Source: Bacteroidota bacterium (GTDB lineage: Bacteria > Bacteroidota > Bacteroidia > Chitinophagales > Chitinophagaceae). Taken from it: DNA of 12,083 nt. Positions 1 to 7,168 of the stretch are shown here, piece by piece. Positions within the stretch are counted from its first letter, which is position 1, and every line of letters begins with the position of its first letter. The stretch is from the NCBI GenBank assembly GCA_023391315.1, contig JAEWBD010000281.1, positions 1 to 12,083 of the forward strand, read 5' to 3'. The notes under the pieces were generated by a model that worked only from the letters and a program-made list of their open reading frames with translations, was not told the origin of the DNA and ran no database searches. Position numbers and translations under genes: made by a program.

Positions 1-514
1 CATGAACAGTATCTGGCGTTTTAATAACTTCAATACTTTGACTGTTAGTGCTGCTCCACTTACCATAATTATCTTTAAAGCGTGTGTACAATTTGTGATA
101 GCCTGCTGCCAGTGAAGCAGTTGTTGCTATAAAGCTTTTTACGATTGAGGTATCGTTGTTATCCACAGCTACCGGTTTGCCTTTCCCAAAGCCGGGGTCT
201 TTATCAAAAAAATATTCACCACCTATAATTACAGCCTCCAGATCGGCTGTCAATACCTCTACGTTGCTGCTGTTTATAATGCTCCATTTTCCGTTACTGT
301 CTTTCATGCGTATATACAGCTTATGCATACCCGGCTTTAACGATGTAGTTACAATATTTAAAGCATAACTGCTATCAGGTGCAACAGCAATATTAAGTTT
401 TGTATTCAGTCCAACACCTTTGTCTTTATCAAAAAAGTATTCTGCCTGTTTAAGGCTTTGTGCATTTAAAAGCAAAGCACAGGCCATACAAAACATCGTT
501 AGCAATGTTTTCAT
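1..514 (-). CDS. secreted tandem-repeat protein (YFFDKD...GKWS repeats), partial at left edge
   Basis: The visible part is the N-terminal 171 residues, read from an ATG at 512-514 on the minus strand; the 3' end lies outside the window. A signal peptide spans about residues 1-19 (charged MKT start, hydrophobic core, ending near NAQS), so the protein is exported. Two tandem repeats of about 75 residues follow. Each starts with EYFFDKD (residues 25 and 100), continues with a glycine-rich GxG turn, and ends with a block of the form GxHKLYxRxKDxxGKWS (about 62-78 and 138-154). The reading frame heads towards a likely third copy at the edge. Repeats of this kind are common in large secreted Bacteroidota proteins that often end in a type IX secretion sorting domain; the missing C-terminus prevents checking this here. 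It starts 22 bp after the stop of the upstream beta-helix gene on the same strand, so the two are probably co-transcribed. The biochemical function is unknown; an extracellular structural or adhesive role is only inference. Confidence 0.8.
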   Translation of the reverse strand, partial: MKTLLTMFCMACALLLNAQSLKQAEYFFDKDKGVGLNTKLNIAVAPDSSYALNIVTTSLKPGMHKLYIRMKDSNGKWSIINSSNVEVLTADLEAVIIGGEYFFDKDPGFGKGKPVAVDNNDTSIVKSFIATTASLAAGYHKLYTRFKDNYGKWSSTNSQSIEVIKTPDTVH

Positions 515-536
515 AATCGTGTTTTTAGATCGATGA

Positions 537-1643
537 TTATTTGATTGTCCTGGCGCTTATAGTTACGGATAAACCTGAAGACTGCGTGGCAACACCGGAT
601 GTGGTGAGTTTATATATTACCGGGATATTAGCTAATCCTGAAAGCGTATAACGATTTTGAGCTACAGCGCCGCCAAATGCACCACGGTCTGTTCCGTCTG
701 AACCATTTTTGCTGCCTTGTGAATTGGTCTTAAGCTGGTATTTGCCATCGCTTGTTCCCGGAGCAATGAACAATGTTGTCATATCAGCAATAACTTTATT
801 GTTATTGGCAGTTCCGAACTGCGTGGATAAGGTGCCAATATTATAAGTTAGTTTTTCTTTATTGCCACTATTTATATTCACAGAGGCATTGGTTGTTTTC
901 AAAATATTATTGCTAAATTCTGAAGTAGTAAACTGAAGCTGCAGGTTAGGACTTGCATTTACAGGCCCGTCGAAAACATTGTTCTTGCATTGCTTTATAG
1001 GCCAGGCATTCCAGTTGAGTGTTTTCTGGCAAATGTTATTGTTGAATATAATGCCTGTTGGTGCAATAAAACTTGCATAACCATTGGTATAAAAAGCATT
1101 GGTTGCAGATATGTTTGAAAAGAAATTCTGAAGGATATATACATCTGTTAATTCTGTAGCGAATTGAATGCCTCTTTCAATGCGGCAACGCTTAACAGTA
1201 ATACCGTTTGCATTAACGTAAACCTTCCCATCGGAGGCATAACCATTAACCACAATATTTAATCCTATAACGGAAGAACCCTGAACATTTAAAGTTAACT
1301 GGCTAACCTTTGCTTCGAGTGCATCGTTTGTAACCTTTGGGTTTTCTGTGAGAAAATAACCGGCGCCTATAATAGCCAGCTTTTTTGTAACAGTTGCGCT
1401 TGCATATACGGTAGTTGAGCCTTCAACATAAAGCGTATCGTTGTCCACAACAGCTGCCCAGCCTACAGCCTGGTTTATCTGGTTAAATACCGGATAGGTT
1501 GATGTTCCGCCCAAGTTATCACCGTATATACTGGTGCCATTATAATTGGATTTGTTATTTACCCGCCAGATTTTTGCGCTGGCAGTATGAACATTCAGCA
1601 ACAGAATAGTAGCTGACATAATTAGAAAGTAAATCTTTTTCAT
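537..1643 (-). CDS. secreted right-handed beta-helix-like protein of unknown function
   Basis: 368 residues. A clear signal peptide covers about residues 1-23 (MKKIY, hydrophobic run, then TASA before KIW). The middle, about residues 70-290, has short beta-strand-like segments rich in N, G, V and I, separated by turns, with phrases such as GITVKRCRIE and GIIFNNNICQ that resemble the coils of pectate-lyase-like parallel beta-helices. No catalytic residues of a known polysaccharide lyase could be identified. The C-terminus has a conserved-looking block DRGAFGG (319-325) followed by RYTLSGL (331-337) and a strand-rich tail ending VTISARTIK; I recall similar endings in Bacteroidota surface proteins, but this is from memory. 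The ATG at 1641-1643 directly precedes the signal peptide. It lies just upstream of the repeat protein on the same strand, suggesting a two-gene unit whose products act together outside the cell. Substrate and role are unknown. Confidence 0.8.
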   Translation of the reverse strand: MKKIYFLIMSATILLLNVHTASAKIWRVNNKSNYNGTSIYGDNLGGTSTYPVFNQINQAVGWAAVVDNDTLYVEGSTTVYASATVTKKLAIIGAGYFLTENPKVTNDALEAKVSQLTLNVQGSSVIGLNIVVNGYASDGKVYVNANGITVKRCRIERGIQFATELTDVYILQNFFSNISATNAFYTNGYASFIAPTGIIFNNNICQKTLNWNAWPIKQCKNNVFDGPVNASPNLQLQFTTSEFSNNILKTTNASVNINSGNKEKLTYNIGTLSTQFGTANNNKVIADMTTLFIAPGTSDGKYQLKTNSQGSKNGSDGTDRGAFGGAVAQNRYTLSGLANIPVIYKLTTSGVATQSSGLSVTISARTIK

Positions 1644-1901
1644 GATTTCATAGTTTTTTAATAAGCAAATAGCCGGTTAACCCTGGTTTCTTTATTGGTA
1701 AAACAACAAGCGTTTTACATTCGAAACCATATTGTAATACGGTTTTAAGTATAAATTGACGACTTTAAAAAACCTGGAAAAAGCGACAGTTATTATTTGC
1801 GGTGGATGGTTTATTATTTGCTGCAAATACAATGAAAGCTGAAATGATGCAGCAAAAAAATATCAGATTATGTAATTGAAGGAGCACCAAAAAATTAAAA
1901 C

Positions 1902-3278
1902 TCAAATATGATCCCATACATAGTAGGCAAACTTTTCCAGCGAAGGATCTCTGGCGCCCATGAGCAATACAACGCAATCATTGGTAAGATGCGATTGAAC
2001 AGCAGCCGGAAAATCGTTTCTGTTTTCAATAAAAAAAGCATTCTTATGCAGCGTCTTTATATCATTAATCAAATCACTGGCTGAAATATCTTTTACCGTT
2101 GTGCCGCCAGCATAAAAAATTTCACTCATCCATATTTCGTCCTGCGGGCGCAAAGCTGCAGCCATTTCTCTTACATAATCTTCGCGTAAAAATTTTGTTG
2201 GTGTATAGCCATGCGGCTGAAACCAGGCAATCAGTTTTTCAGCAACCGGCTGGCAGGCCCTAATGCTGGCGGCGCATTTAGCAGGGTTGTGCGCGTAATC
2301 ATCCACCAGCCAAATGCCTTTTTTATTACCAATAACCTGGTGACGGCGATAGATGCCTTCATAATGCTGCAAGGCCTGGGCGCAAACCTTTAAATCAACA
2401 CCAATAATGTTAGCCGCAGCAATAGCAGCCAATGCATTTTCTGCATTATGCTTTCCGAGCACATGCATCTTGAACGATATGTTTTCAATCTCAAAATTTA
2501 TTTCAAACCCATGCTGCTGAAAATTTTTTGCAGTATAACCGGCCTCCACTTTTTCATCGGCAGAAAAATCGTGCGTTATGTTTTGAGACAGTTCCGCAGC
2601 AAGTTTATTGTTGCGGTTAGCAATAAATGTTTTGCTGTTATTTTTAAACTGTGCAAATAGTTTTATAAGTTCAGGATAATCTTTGTGATCTTTATCAACA
2701 TTCAATAATATCCCGATTGAAGGATGATATTGTACAATGCTGCCATCACTTTCATCGGCTTCTATTATAAGCCATTCGCCATTGCCGGCTTTTGCATTAC
2801 CTATCTTGCCCTGCTTTATTAAACGCGTTAAACCCGCACCGCTTATAAGGCCGGGTTGCAGGCCTGCATATTCCAGTATTTCAAATAGCATGGCCACTGT
2901 TGTGCTCTTGCCGGATGTGCCGCCCACGGCAATTGTTCTCTTGGTTTGTGTAATAAGCGCCAGTAACTCACTACGCTTTATAATGGGTATATTCAAATGC
3001 TTTGCTTTCTGCACTTCCGGCACGGTATCTTCTACCGCTGCTGAAATCACAACAAGCTGCACATCGCTGTTTATGCCTTCACCATCCTGCAGAAAACAGC
3101 TTATGCCCGCTGCCTCTAATTTGTTTTTTGTTTCATTGAATTCACCCGGCTTAAAATAGCGGTCACTTCCGCTCACATTTTTATTGATGGATTTTAAATA
3201 TTGGGCAAGCGCACTCATTCCTGTGCCTGCAATGCCTATAAAGAAAACGTTCTGGAAATCGTTTATAGAAGAGATCAT
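1902..3278 (-). CDS. Mur ligase family protein, MurC/Mpl-like (UDP-N-acetylmuramate amino acid/peptide ligase)
   Basis: 458 residues, the usual length for MurC (UDP-MurNAc:L-alanine ligase) and Mpl (murein tripeptide recycling ligase), both cytosolic ATP-dependent enzymes. Three Mur domains are recognisable. The N-terminal Rossmann UDP-binding domain has the glycine motif IGIAGTGMSALA (14-25) and GSD (37-39). The central ATPase domain has the P-loop GGTSGKSTT (119-127), EADESD (173-178) and DKDHKDY (195-201). The C-terminal ligase domain starts near DDYAHNP (326-332), followed by FQPHGYTPT (353-361). Several signatures differ from canonical MurC: GTSGKST instead of GTHGKTT, DDYAHNP instead of DDYAHHP, and GARDPS near the C-terminus where MurC usually has GAGDI. 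The gene is not in a dcw cell-wall cluster here, so a second MurC-like paralogue or a recycling enzyme is plausible. The start was chosen because the glycine motif follows 13 residues in, as in the family. Family assignment is firm; exact substrate is not. Confidence 0.87.
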   Translation of the reverse strand: MISSINDFQNVFFIGIAGTGMSALAQYLKSINKNVSGSDRYFKPGEFNETKNKLEAAGISCFLQDGEGINSDVQLVVISAAVEDTVPEVQKAKHLNIPIIKRSELLALITQTKRTIAVGGTSGKSTTVAMLFEILEYAGLQPGLISGAGLTRLIKQGKIGNAKAGNGEWLIIEADESDGSIVQYHPSIGILLNVDKDHKDYPELIKLFAQFKNNSKTFIANRNNKLAAELSQNITHDFSADEKVEAGYTAKNFQQHGFEINFEIENISFKMHVLGKHNAENALAAIAAANIIGVDLKVCAQALQHYEGIYRRHQVIGNKKGIWLVDDYAHNPAKCAASIRACQPVAEKLIAWFQPHGYTPTKFLREDYVREMAAALRPQDEIWMSEIFYAGGTTVKDISASDLINDIKTLHKNAFFIENRNDFPAAVQSHLTNDCVVLLMGARDPSLEKFAYYVWDHI

Positions 3279-3320
3279 AACTTATTAAACGGAAGCAATA
3301 TAGCAAGAAAGCGGATGCAT

Positions 3321-3338
3321 GCTAAACATTGATTTAGC
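3321..3338. repeat. small perfect inverted repeat upstream of the Mur ligase gene
   Basis: GCTAAA (3321-3326) and TTTAGC (3333-3338) are perfect complements around a 6-nt loop. The site lies 43 bp before the Mur ligase start on the minus strand and could be an operator or a weak hairpin in the leader. It has no T-run on either side, so it is not a convincing intrinsic terminator. Function is unproven. Confidence 0.35.
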
Positions 3339-3360
3339 GTTGTTGTTTATCGGTTTATGG

Positions 3361-3425
3361 CTCACAGGTTACACAGATGCACCCAGCTTTGTTTTTCTTC
3401 TGTGTTAATCTGAGCTATCTGTGAG
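3361..3425. repeat. imperfect intergenic palindrome with CACAGGT / TATCTGTG arms
   Basis: This 65-bp stretch between the metallopeptidase stop and the Mur ligase start has nested complementary arms: CTCACAG (3361-3367) with CTGTGAG (3419-3425), and ACACAG (3371-3376) with CTGTGT (3400-3405). The outer arms resemble those of the palindrome at 11401-11434. It may be a dispersed intergenic repeat, or an RNA hairpin that ends or protects the metallopeptidase transcript. There is no clear U-tract, so a terminator call would be weak. Confidence 0.45.
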
Positions 3426-3475
3426 AAATTCATTCCATACGGAATAATAACATTTCGAAGAAGGTTATAAGAAGA

Positions 3476-4315
3476 TCAATCCAGGTTGGGATCATTAAAA
3501 GTGTCGCCCTGGCTTATATCACCCGTTTGATAACCTTTCTTAAACCAATACATTCTCTGTGCTGAAGTGCCATGTGTGAATGCATCAGGCACAACACGGC
3601 CCTGCGAGGCTTTCTGCAGGCGGTCATCCCCTACTGCACTGGCAGCACTTAAAGCTTCTTCAATATCGCCGGGGTCAAGATAGGATTGATTATAATGCGC
3701 CCATACACCCGCGAGAAAATCAGCCTGCAGCTCAAGTTTCACACTCAGTTTATTATATCCCGTTTCGCTTAAATGTTGCCGCATGCCATCTACTTTATCG
3801 GTAATACCCAGCATGTGCTGCACATGATGGCCTATTTCATGCGCCAAAACATAGGCCATTGCAAAATCGCCTTTTTCAGCGCCGAATCGATTGGTTAATT
3901 CATTAAAAAAAGAAAGATCGATATATACTTTCTGATCAGGCGGGCAATAAAACGGGCCGGTTGCCGCGCTGGCTAATCCGCAGCCAGCCTGTGTTTCGCC
4001 TGTAAATAAAACAAGTGTGGGCTCTTTATATTGCCTGCCCATCTTATTAAATTGATCAGTCCATACTTCGTTGGCAGAAGTAAGCACTACATCCATGTAT
4101 TGTTTTAATGTATCGTTGGGATCATCAGGGTCCTGGTAACCGCTCTGGGTTTGCTCACCCGGATCCTGCTGCTGTATCTGGCTTGGATCGCCACCTAAGA
4201 AATAAACGATGGCGGCTATAATTAAACCACCAATGCCGCCAAAAGCCAGGGTGCCGCCTGACATTCCGCGGCGGTCTTCTATATTACCGCCTCCGCGCCG
4301 GCCTCTCCATTGCAT
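3476..4315 (-). CDS. ypfJ: YpfJ-family neutral zinc metallopeptidase, membrane-anchored
   Basis: 279 residues, close to the length of E. coli YpfJ (about 287). The N-terminus MQWRGRR...NIEDRRG (1-17) is the family's hallmark and is followed by one transmembrane helix at about residues 22-41. A polar D/Q/P-rich linker (about 43-70) leads to the extracytoplasmic peptidase domain. The zinc motif HEIGH is at residues 159-163 (histidines 159 and 163, catalytic Glu160). The downstream LELQADFLAGVW motif (194-205) probably supplies the third ligand, Glu195. Two cysteines, C112 and C124, may form a disulfide. All key residues are present, so the enzyme should be active; the family's substrates are not established. 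It stands alone, with a 109-bp gap to the upstream lipoprotein gene on the same strand and a palindrome-containing gap downstream. The identification is strong. Confidence 0.93.
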   Translation of the reverse strand: MQWRGRRGGGNIEDRRGMSGGTLAFGGIGGLIIAAIVYFLGGDPSQIQQQDPGEQTQSGYQDPDDPNDTLKQYMDVVLTSANEVWTDQFNKMGRQYKEPTLVLFTGETQAGCGLASAATGPFYCPPDQKVYIDLSFFNELTNRFGAEKGDFAMAYVLAHEIGHHVQHMLGITDKVDGMRQHLSETGYNKLSVKLELQADFLAGVWAHYNQSYLDPGDIEEALSAASAVGDDRLQKASQGRVVPDAFTHGTSAQRMYWFKKGYQTGDISQGDTFNDPNLD

Positions 4316-4424
4316 ATTGAAATTTTTTTAATGAAGTTATTTGAAAATTAGTAAAATTTAAAGTGCAGGATTATTGAATGTTACTTTCCCCGCAAAAAAC
4401 TTTCGTATCAGTAAGTGTTTGCAA

Positions 4425-5120
4425 CTATAAAACCTTCATGTCCGGGTGCAGCGAAATATATACCTGTGTTACTTTAACACCGCTCTTGTGTATGATAATA
4501 CCGGTGCATATTTGCTGCTGGTTGGCATTTACAATTTCAAATGCAATGCCTTGCTGCTGCGCATCATACACATCAATTTTTCTTCCGTCATCCGTATAAA
4601 CAGCCACTTTTTTCAGCTTTGGATATTGCTGTTTTATATCACTCAAAGAAGCATACACATGCAAGCCGCCGGCTGTTTCAAAAAAAGATGATGTGGTACG
4701 AATTTGCTGTACCGTTTTGGCCCGCATGCTTGTGTCTTTATAAGCGGTATAAACATTCAGCTGCGTTTTATTATTATGTTCATCCGGCTTTTTACCGTAC
4801 CAGGTAAGCCATGCTTTGCCCATAGCTGCATCACTCATATCAGGTTTTCCAAAAGCTTCAAGCCTGCTGTCGTCCATTCCAATTTCAATATTGCCGATGC
4901 TTTTGCCCGGGACTATCACTTTATTGGCAGCAGGTTCTTCGTTTGTAATTGTATCGCTATTTGTTTTACTACTGTTGGTTGTGCCTGATGAAGAATCGCT
5001 TTCACGAGGATTTATGTCATTCGTTGGAGCAGCGGAATCTGCTGTATTATTTTCTGTATCGGGTTGTTGATTACAGGCTCCAAAAAACAGTAGTATAATT
5101 ATTAAAAAAAGATTTTTCAT
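4425..5120 (-). CDS. putative lipoprotein of unknown function
   Basis: 231 residues from the ATG at 5118-5120. This start puts a lipoprotein signal (MKNLFLIIILLFFGAC, cysteine at residue 16) at the N-terminus. The frame is open upstream to 5168, but that would add 16 mostly polar residues ahead of the signal, so the shorter form is preferred; A-rich sequence precedes it, as is usual in this phylum. After the lipid-attachment cysteine comes a low-complexity linker rich in N, D, S and T to about residue 65, a tether common in Bacteroidota outer-membrane lipoproteins. The folded part has a segment of the form GKSIGNIEIGMDDSRLEAFGKP (about 74-95) and a second similar segment LHVYASLSDIKQQYPKLKKV (about 151-170). 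These resemble the paired 'GM...GKP' helix-strand units of BamE/OmlA- or BLIP-like folds. That resemblance is tentative. No catalytic residues are visible. Confidence 0.8.
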   Translation of the reverse strand: MKNLFLIIILLFFGACNQQPDTENNTADSAAPTNDINPRESDSSSGTTNSSKTNSDTITNEEPAANKVIVPGKSIGNIEIGMDDSRLEAFGKPDMSDAAMGKAWLTWYGKKPDEHNNKTQLNVYTAYKDTSMRAKTVQQIRTTSSFFETAGGLHVYASLSDIKQQYPKLKKVAVYTDDGRKIDVYDAQQQGIAFEIVNANQQQICTGIIIHKSGVKVTQVYISLHPDMKVL

Positions 5121-5226
5121 CCGGATAGTTTTTGATTTTTTTATTTGGCGCATAACCTCATATATCATTCCTTATATCCCAAAAATTTTTTCACATGCCC
5201 TGTTTATATTGAAAGCTCTCTTTGCT

Positions 5227-5273
5227 ATTCAAACATCGTTCCCAATTCTATGAATTGTTTTCAATGTTTGAAT
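5227..5273. repeat. two-tier inverted repeat between divergent genes (hairpin or operator)
   Basis: The outer arms ATTCAAACAT (5227-5236) and ATGTTTGAAT (5264-5273) are perfect 10-bp complements. Inside, CAATTC (5243-5248) and GAATTG (5252-5257) form a second perfect 6-bp stem around a TAT loop, with symmetric 6-nt unpaired stretches between the tiers. The element lies in the 258-bp gap between the lipoprotein gene (minus) and the RDD gene (plus). It could be an operator for a dimeric regulator acting on both, or a transcript hairpin. No T-run follows, so an intrinsic terminator is less likely. Confidence 0.5.
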
Positions 5274-5378
5274 TTTTGATTGATGCTGAATTCATCAACC
5301 TAACTTCGTGCAGGGACTTCCTTTTATCATTCAAATACAAAGACATTTCTCTGAAGCAAAGAAAAAAGGCGATTGTTT

Positions 5379-5903
5379 ATGAGATCAATCACTAAACCTA
5401 ACCGCATGTTGACAATGATTATTGATCATTTTATGATGGCTTTTTTGCTCATGTTGTTTGAAGCACCATTCATGATAAACAACATATTAACTTTATCATC
5501 TTTAAACAATGGCCAAATGCCTGAAAGTTTCTCCGGATATAACTGGTATGAAGTATTTGTTTTTTCGCTTTATTTTAATAAGGATTTACTGCAAGGCCGA
5601 AGCATAGCAAAACGAATTTTTAAATTTCAGGTTGTGGATTTCAAAACTAATAAACCGGCAAATTCAATTAAGTGCTTAATAAGAAATTTGACAATTTTAA
5701 TGTGGCCGGTTGAAGTAATTATGGCGCTAATTAATACTGAAAGAAGATTAGGTGATTATATTGCAGGTACAAAATTGTCAACTTATGAGGTAAGCCAAAA
5801 CATAACAACGCCTAATTATATTTCAACGATAATTGCAATTCCGCTGGCAATGCTTGCAACCTGGTTACTTTGGTTTTATCCATTAAGTTTATTGATTTAT
5901 TAA
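5379..5903 (+). CDS. RDD-family integral membrane protein
   Basis: 174 residues from the ATG at 5379; an in-frame TTG two codons earlier is less likely. An AAAAAAGG run sits about 11 bases before the ATG and may act as a ribosome site. The RDD fold is visible: an N-terminal segment with Arg9 and Asp16 (NRMLTMIIDHF) entering the first membrane helix (about 10-30), a second hydrophobic segment around 57-67, the central motif GRSIAKRIFKFQVVD (73-87), RNLTI (102-106) leading into another hydrophobic stretch, and RRLGDYIAGT (122-131) containing the third signature Asp126. A further membrane helix lies at about 148-173. RDD proteins are small membrane proteins, some implicated in ion or solute transport, but for this one no substrate can be inferred. 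It is transcribed alone and converges on sdhB, leaving 48 bp with no convincing terminator. Confidence 0.83.
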   Translation: MRSITKPNRMLTMIIDHFMMAFLLMLFEAPFMINNILTLSSLNNGQMPESFSGYNWYEVFVFSLYFNKDLLQGRSIAKRIFKFQVVDFKTNKPANSIKCLIRNLTILMWPVEVIMALINTERRLGDYIAGTKLSTYEVSQNITTPNYISTIIAIPLAMLATWLLWFYPLSLLIY

Positions 5904-5951
5904 TAATAAAACCCGTCCAAAGTTTAATAACCTCCCAGTTTAAACCCGCTA

Positions 5952-6716
5952 CTATTTATCAGCGCTAAAACCAGCCATCGCATATTCTTTGTTCAGGCGG
6001 GCAATATTGGTCACCGAAATTTCTTTAGGGCAGGCGGCCTCGCAGGCATTAGTATTGGTGCAGGCGCCGAAGCCTTCCTTATCCATTTGGTTAATCATGG
6101 CTACCACGCGGGTTTTGCGTTCAGGATCGCCCTGCGGCAATAAAGCCAGGTGAGAAACCTTGGCTGATACAAACAACATGGCGGAACTGTTTTTGCAGGC
6201 TGCAACGCAGGCACCGCAGCCAATACAGGCTGCTGCGGCAAAAGCTTTATCAGCATTTTCTTTTTCAATGGGAATAGCATTTGCATCAACGGCATTACCG
6301 GTGTTTACTGAAATATAACCACCGGCCTGTATAATCCTGTCGAAGGCAGAGCGGTCAACCACCAGGTCTTTTATAACAGGGAAAGCTTTGGCGCGCCAGG
6401 GCTCAACAATAATGGTATCGCCGTCTTTAAAAGCGCGCATGTGTAACTGGCAAACAGTATTTGCCTGCCAGGGGCCGTGCGGCTTGCCATCAATATACAT
6501 AGAACACATGCCGCAGATACCTTCGCGGCAGTCGTGATCGAAAGCAATAGGATCCCCGCCTTCGGTAATTAACCGCTCATTCAGCACATCAAACATTTCA
6601 AGAAAACTCATCTCACTCGAAATGCCTTCCACTTTATAGGTTTCAAATTTTCCTTTTTCTTTAGTATTTCTTTGACGCCACACTTTTAGTGTGAGATTCA
6701 TGTTGTAATGTTCCAT
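5952..6716 (-). CDS. sdhB: succinate dehydrogenase/fumarate reductase iron-sulfur subunit
   Basis: 254 residues. It carries electrons from the flavoprotein SdhA to quinone through three iron-sulfur clusters in respiratory complex II, on the inner face of the cytoplasmic membrane. The [2Fe-2S] ligands are C63, C68, C71 (DCREGICGMC) and C89. The C-terminal ferredoxin part has CIGCGACVAAC (C164, C167, C170, C174) and C219, C225, C229 (CTNTNACEAACP), which together supply the [4Fe-4S] and [3Fe-4S] clusters. All ligands are present. The start at 6714-6716 (MEHYNMNLTLK) is preferred over a longer frame to 6776, because the extra 20 codons would be read out of the TTTTCAAA repeat; an ATG five codons further in is also possible. 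Its separation from sdhA by an inserted cassette is unusual and may change its expression relative to sdhA. Confidence 0.96.
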   Translation of the reverse strand: MEHYNMNLTLKVWRQRNTKEKGKFETYKVEGISSEMSFLEMFDVLNERLITEGGDPIAFDHDCREGICGMCSMYIDGKPHGPWQANTVCQLHMRAFKDGDTIIVEPWRAKAFPVIKDLVVDRSAFDRIIQAGGYISVNTGNAVDANAIPIEKENADKAFAAAACIGCGACVAACKNSSAMLFVSAKVSHLALLPQGDPERKTRVVAMINQMDKEGFGACTNTNACEAACPKEISVTNIARLNKEYAMAGFSADK

Positions 6717-6733
6717 ATCAACTAATGTATCAA

Positions 6734-6759
6734 TTTGAAAATTTGAAAATTTGAAAATG
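6734..6759. repeat. left terminal repeat block of the IVP cassette (three TTTGAAAA units)
   Basis: Three perfect head-to-tail copies of the 8-nt unit TTTGAAAA occupy 6734-6757, followed by TG. Positions 6742-6759 are the exact reverse complement of 7183-7200, giving an 18-bp perfect inverted repeat around the four-helix-bundle gene. The block lies between the stop of that gene (6766) and the sdhB start (6716). In the sdh mRNA it would be the 3' arm of a long stem. Confidence 0.85.
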
Positions 6760-6765
6760 AATAGA

Positions 6766-7137
6766 TCAACATTCAATAAAACCAGAAATTTTTCCCTTTG
6801 AAGAAGAAATAATTTTTGATAAAATTTTAATGATGTCGTTCAAATCATTTCTAAATTCTGCATCACAATAATAACTTTCATTGCGCTCACATAAGATCAG
6901 CCAGTATAAAGTTTCGCTGGCTTCCTTTGCGGCAATTTTCATTTTATGAATAAAATCTGCCTTGCTTTCTGCATTTTGCGCTTCAAAAACATTTGCTCCA
7001 ATTGATGTTGCTGAGCGTAAAAGCTGTTTAGCAATTACAAACTTTTTCTTTCGTTCAAGAACTTCGCAATAATTAATTATTGCCAGGGAAAAATCAATTG
7101 TTTTGTTGACAATAATATTGTCTTTATCATTTCTCAT
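6766..7137 (-). CDS. four-helix-bundle protein, 23S rRNA intervening-sequence protein (IVP) family
   Basis: 123 residues, the usual size for this family of small soluble all-alpha proteins. The core signature is complete: KQLLRSATSIGANVFEAQ (37-54), then ESKADFIHKMKIAAKEASE (57-75) and TLYWLILC (76-83). Helices are predicted at roughly 12-28, 32-52, 57-86 and 93-112, matching a four-helix bundle. Members were first found encoded in insertions within 23S rRNA genes, and the fold is related to the accessory protein Avd of diversity-generating retroelements. The biochemical role of stand-alone members is not known. Here there is no rRNA or reverse transcriptase nearby; the gene lies in the same direction between sdhA and sdhB, flanked by inverted TTTTCAAA/TTTGAAAA repeats, so it is probably carried on the sdh transcript. 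It is very A/T-rich compared with sdhA and sdhB, consistent with a foreign origin. The start at 7135-7137 is the first ATG ahead of the conserved part. Confidence 0.9.
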   Translation of the reverse strand: MRNDKDNIIVNKTIDFSLAIINYCEVLERKKKFVIAKQLLRSATSIGANVFEAQNAESKADFIHKMKIAAKEASETLYWLILCERNESYYCDAEFRNDLNDIIKILSKIISSSKGKISGFIEC

Positions 7138-7168
7138 AATCTAAAAATTTGAAGGTGGGTAAATTGAA

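Noticed and set aside
1644..1901. A regulatory element or small gene in the gap upstream of the beta-helix gene.
   Set aside because: Only A/T-rich sequence and poor promoter-like words (TATTTG near 1668) were seen; the minus-strand frame at 1765-1977 overlaps the Mur ligase end and looks like chance.
2737..3159. A 140-codon open frame on the plus strand.
   Set aside because: It is antisense to the Mur ligase, whose motifs are intact across the region.
5121..5168. A longer start for the lipoprotein gene.
   Set aside because: It would place 16 charged and polar residues in front of a clear lipoprotein signal peptide.
5904..5951. A possible bidirectional terminator between the converging RDD and sdhB genes.
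   Set aside because: Two GTTTAA-like words occur, but no stable stem with a T-run could be drawn on either strand.
6717..6776. A longer sdhB reading frame starting at 6776 (20 extra residues).
   Set aside because: The extra codons are read out of the TTTTCAAA repeat array and overlap the end of the four-helix-bundle gene; the shorter start fits the family N-terminus.
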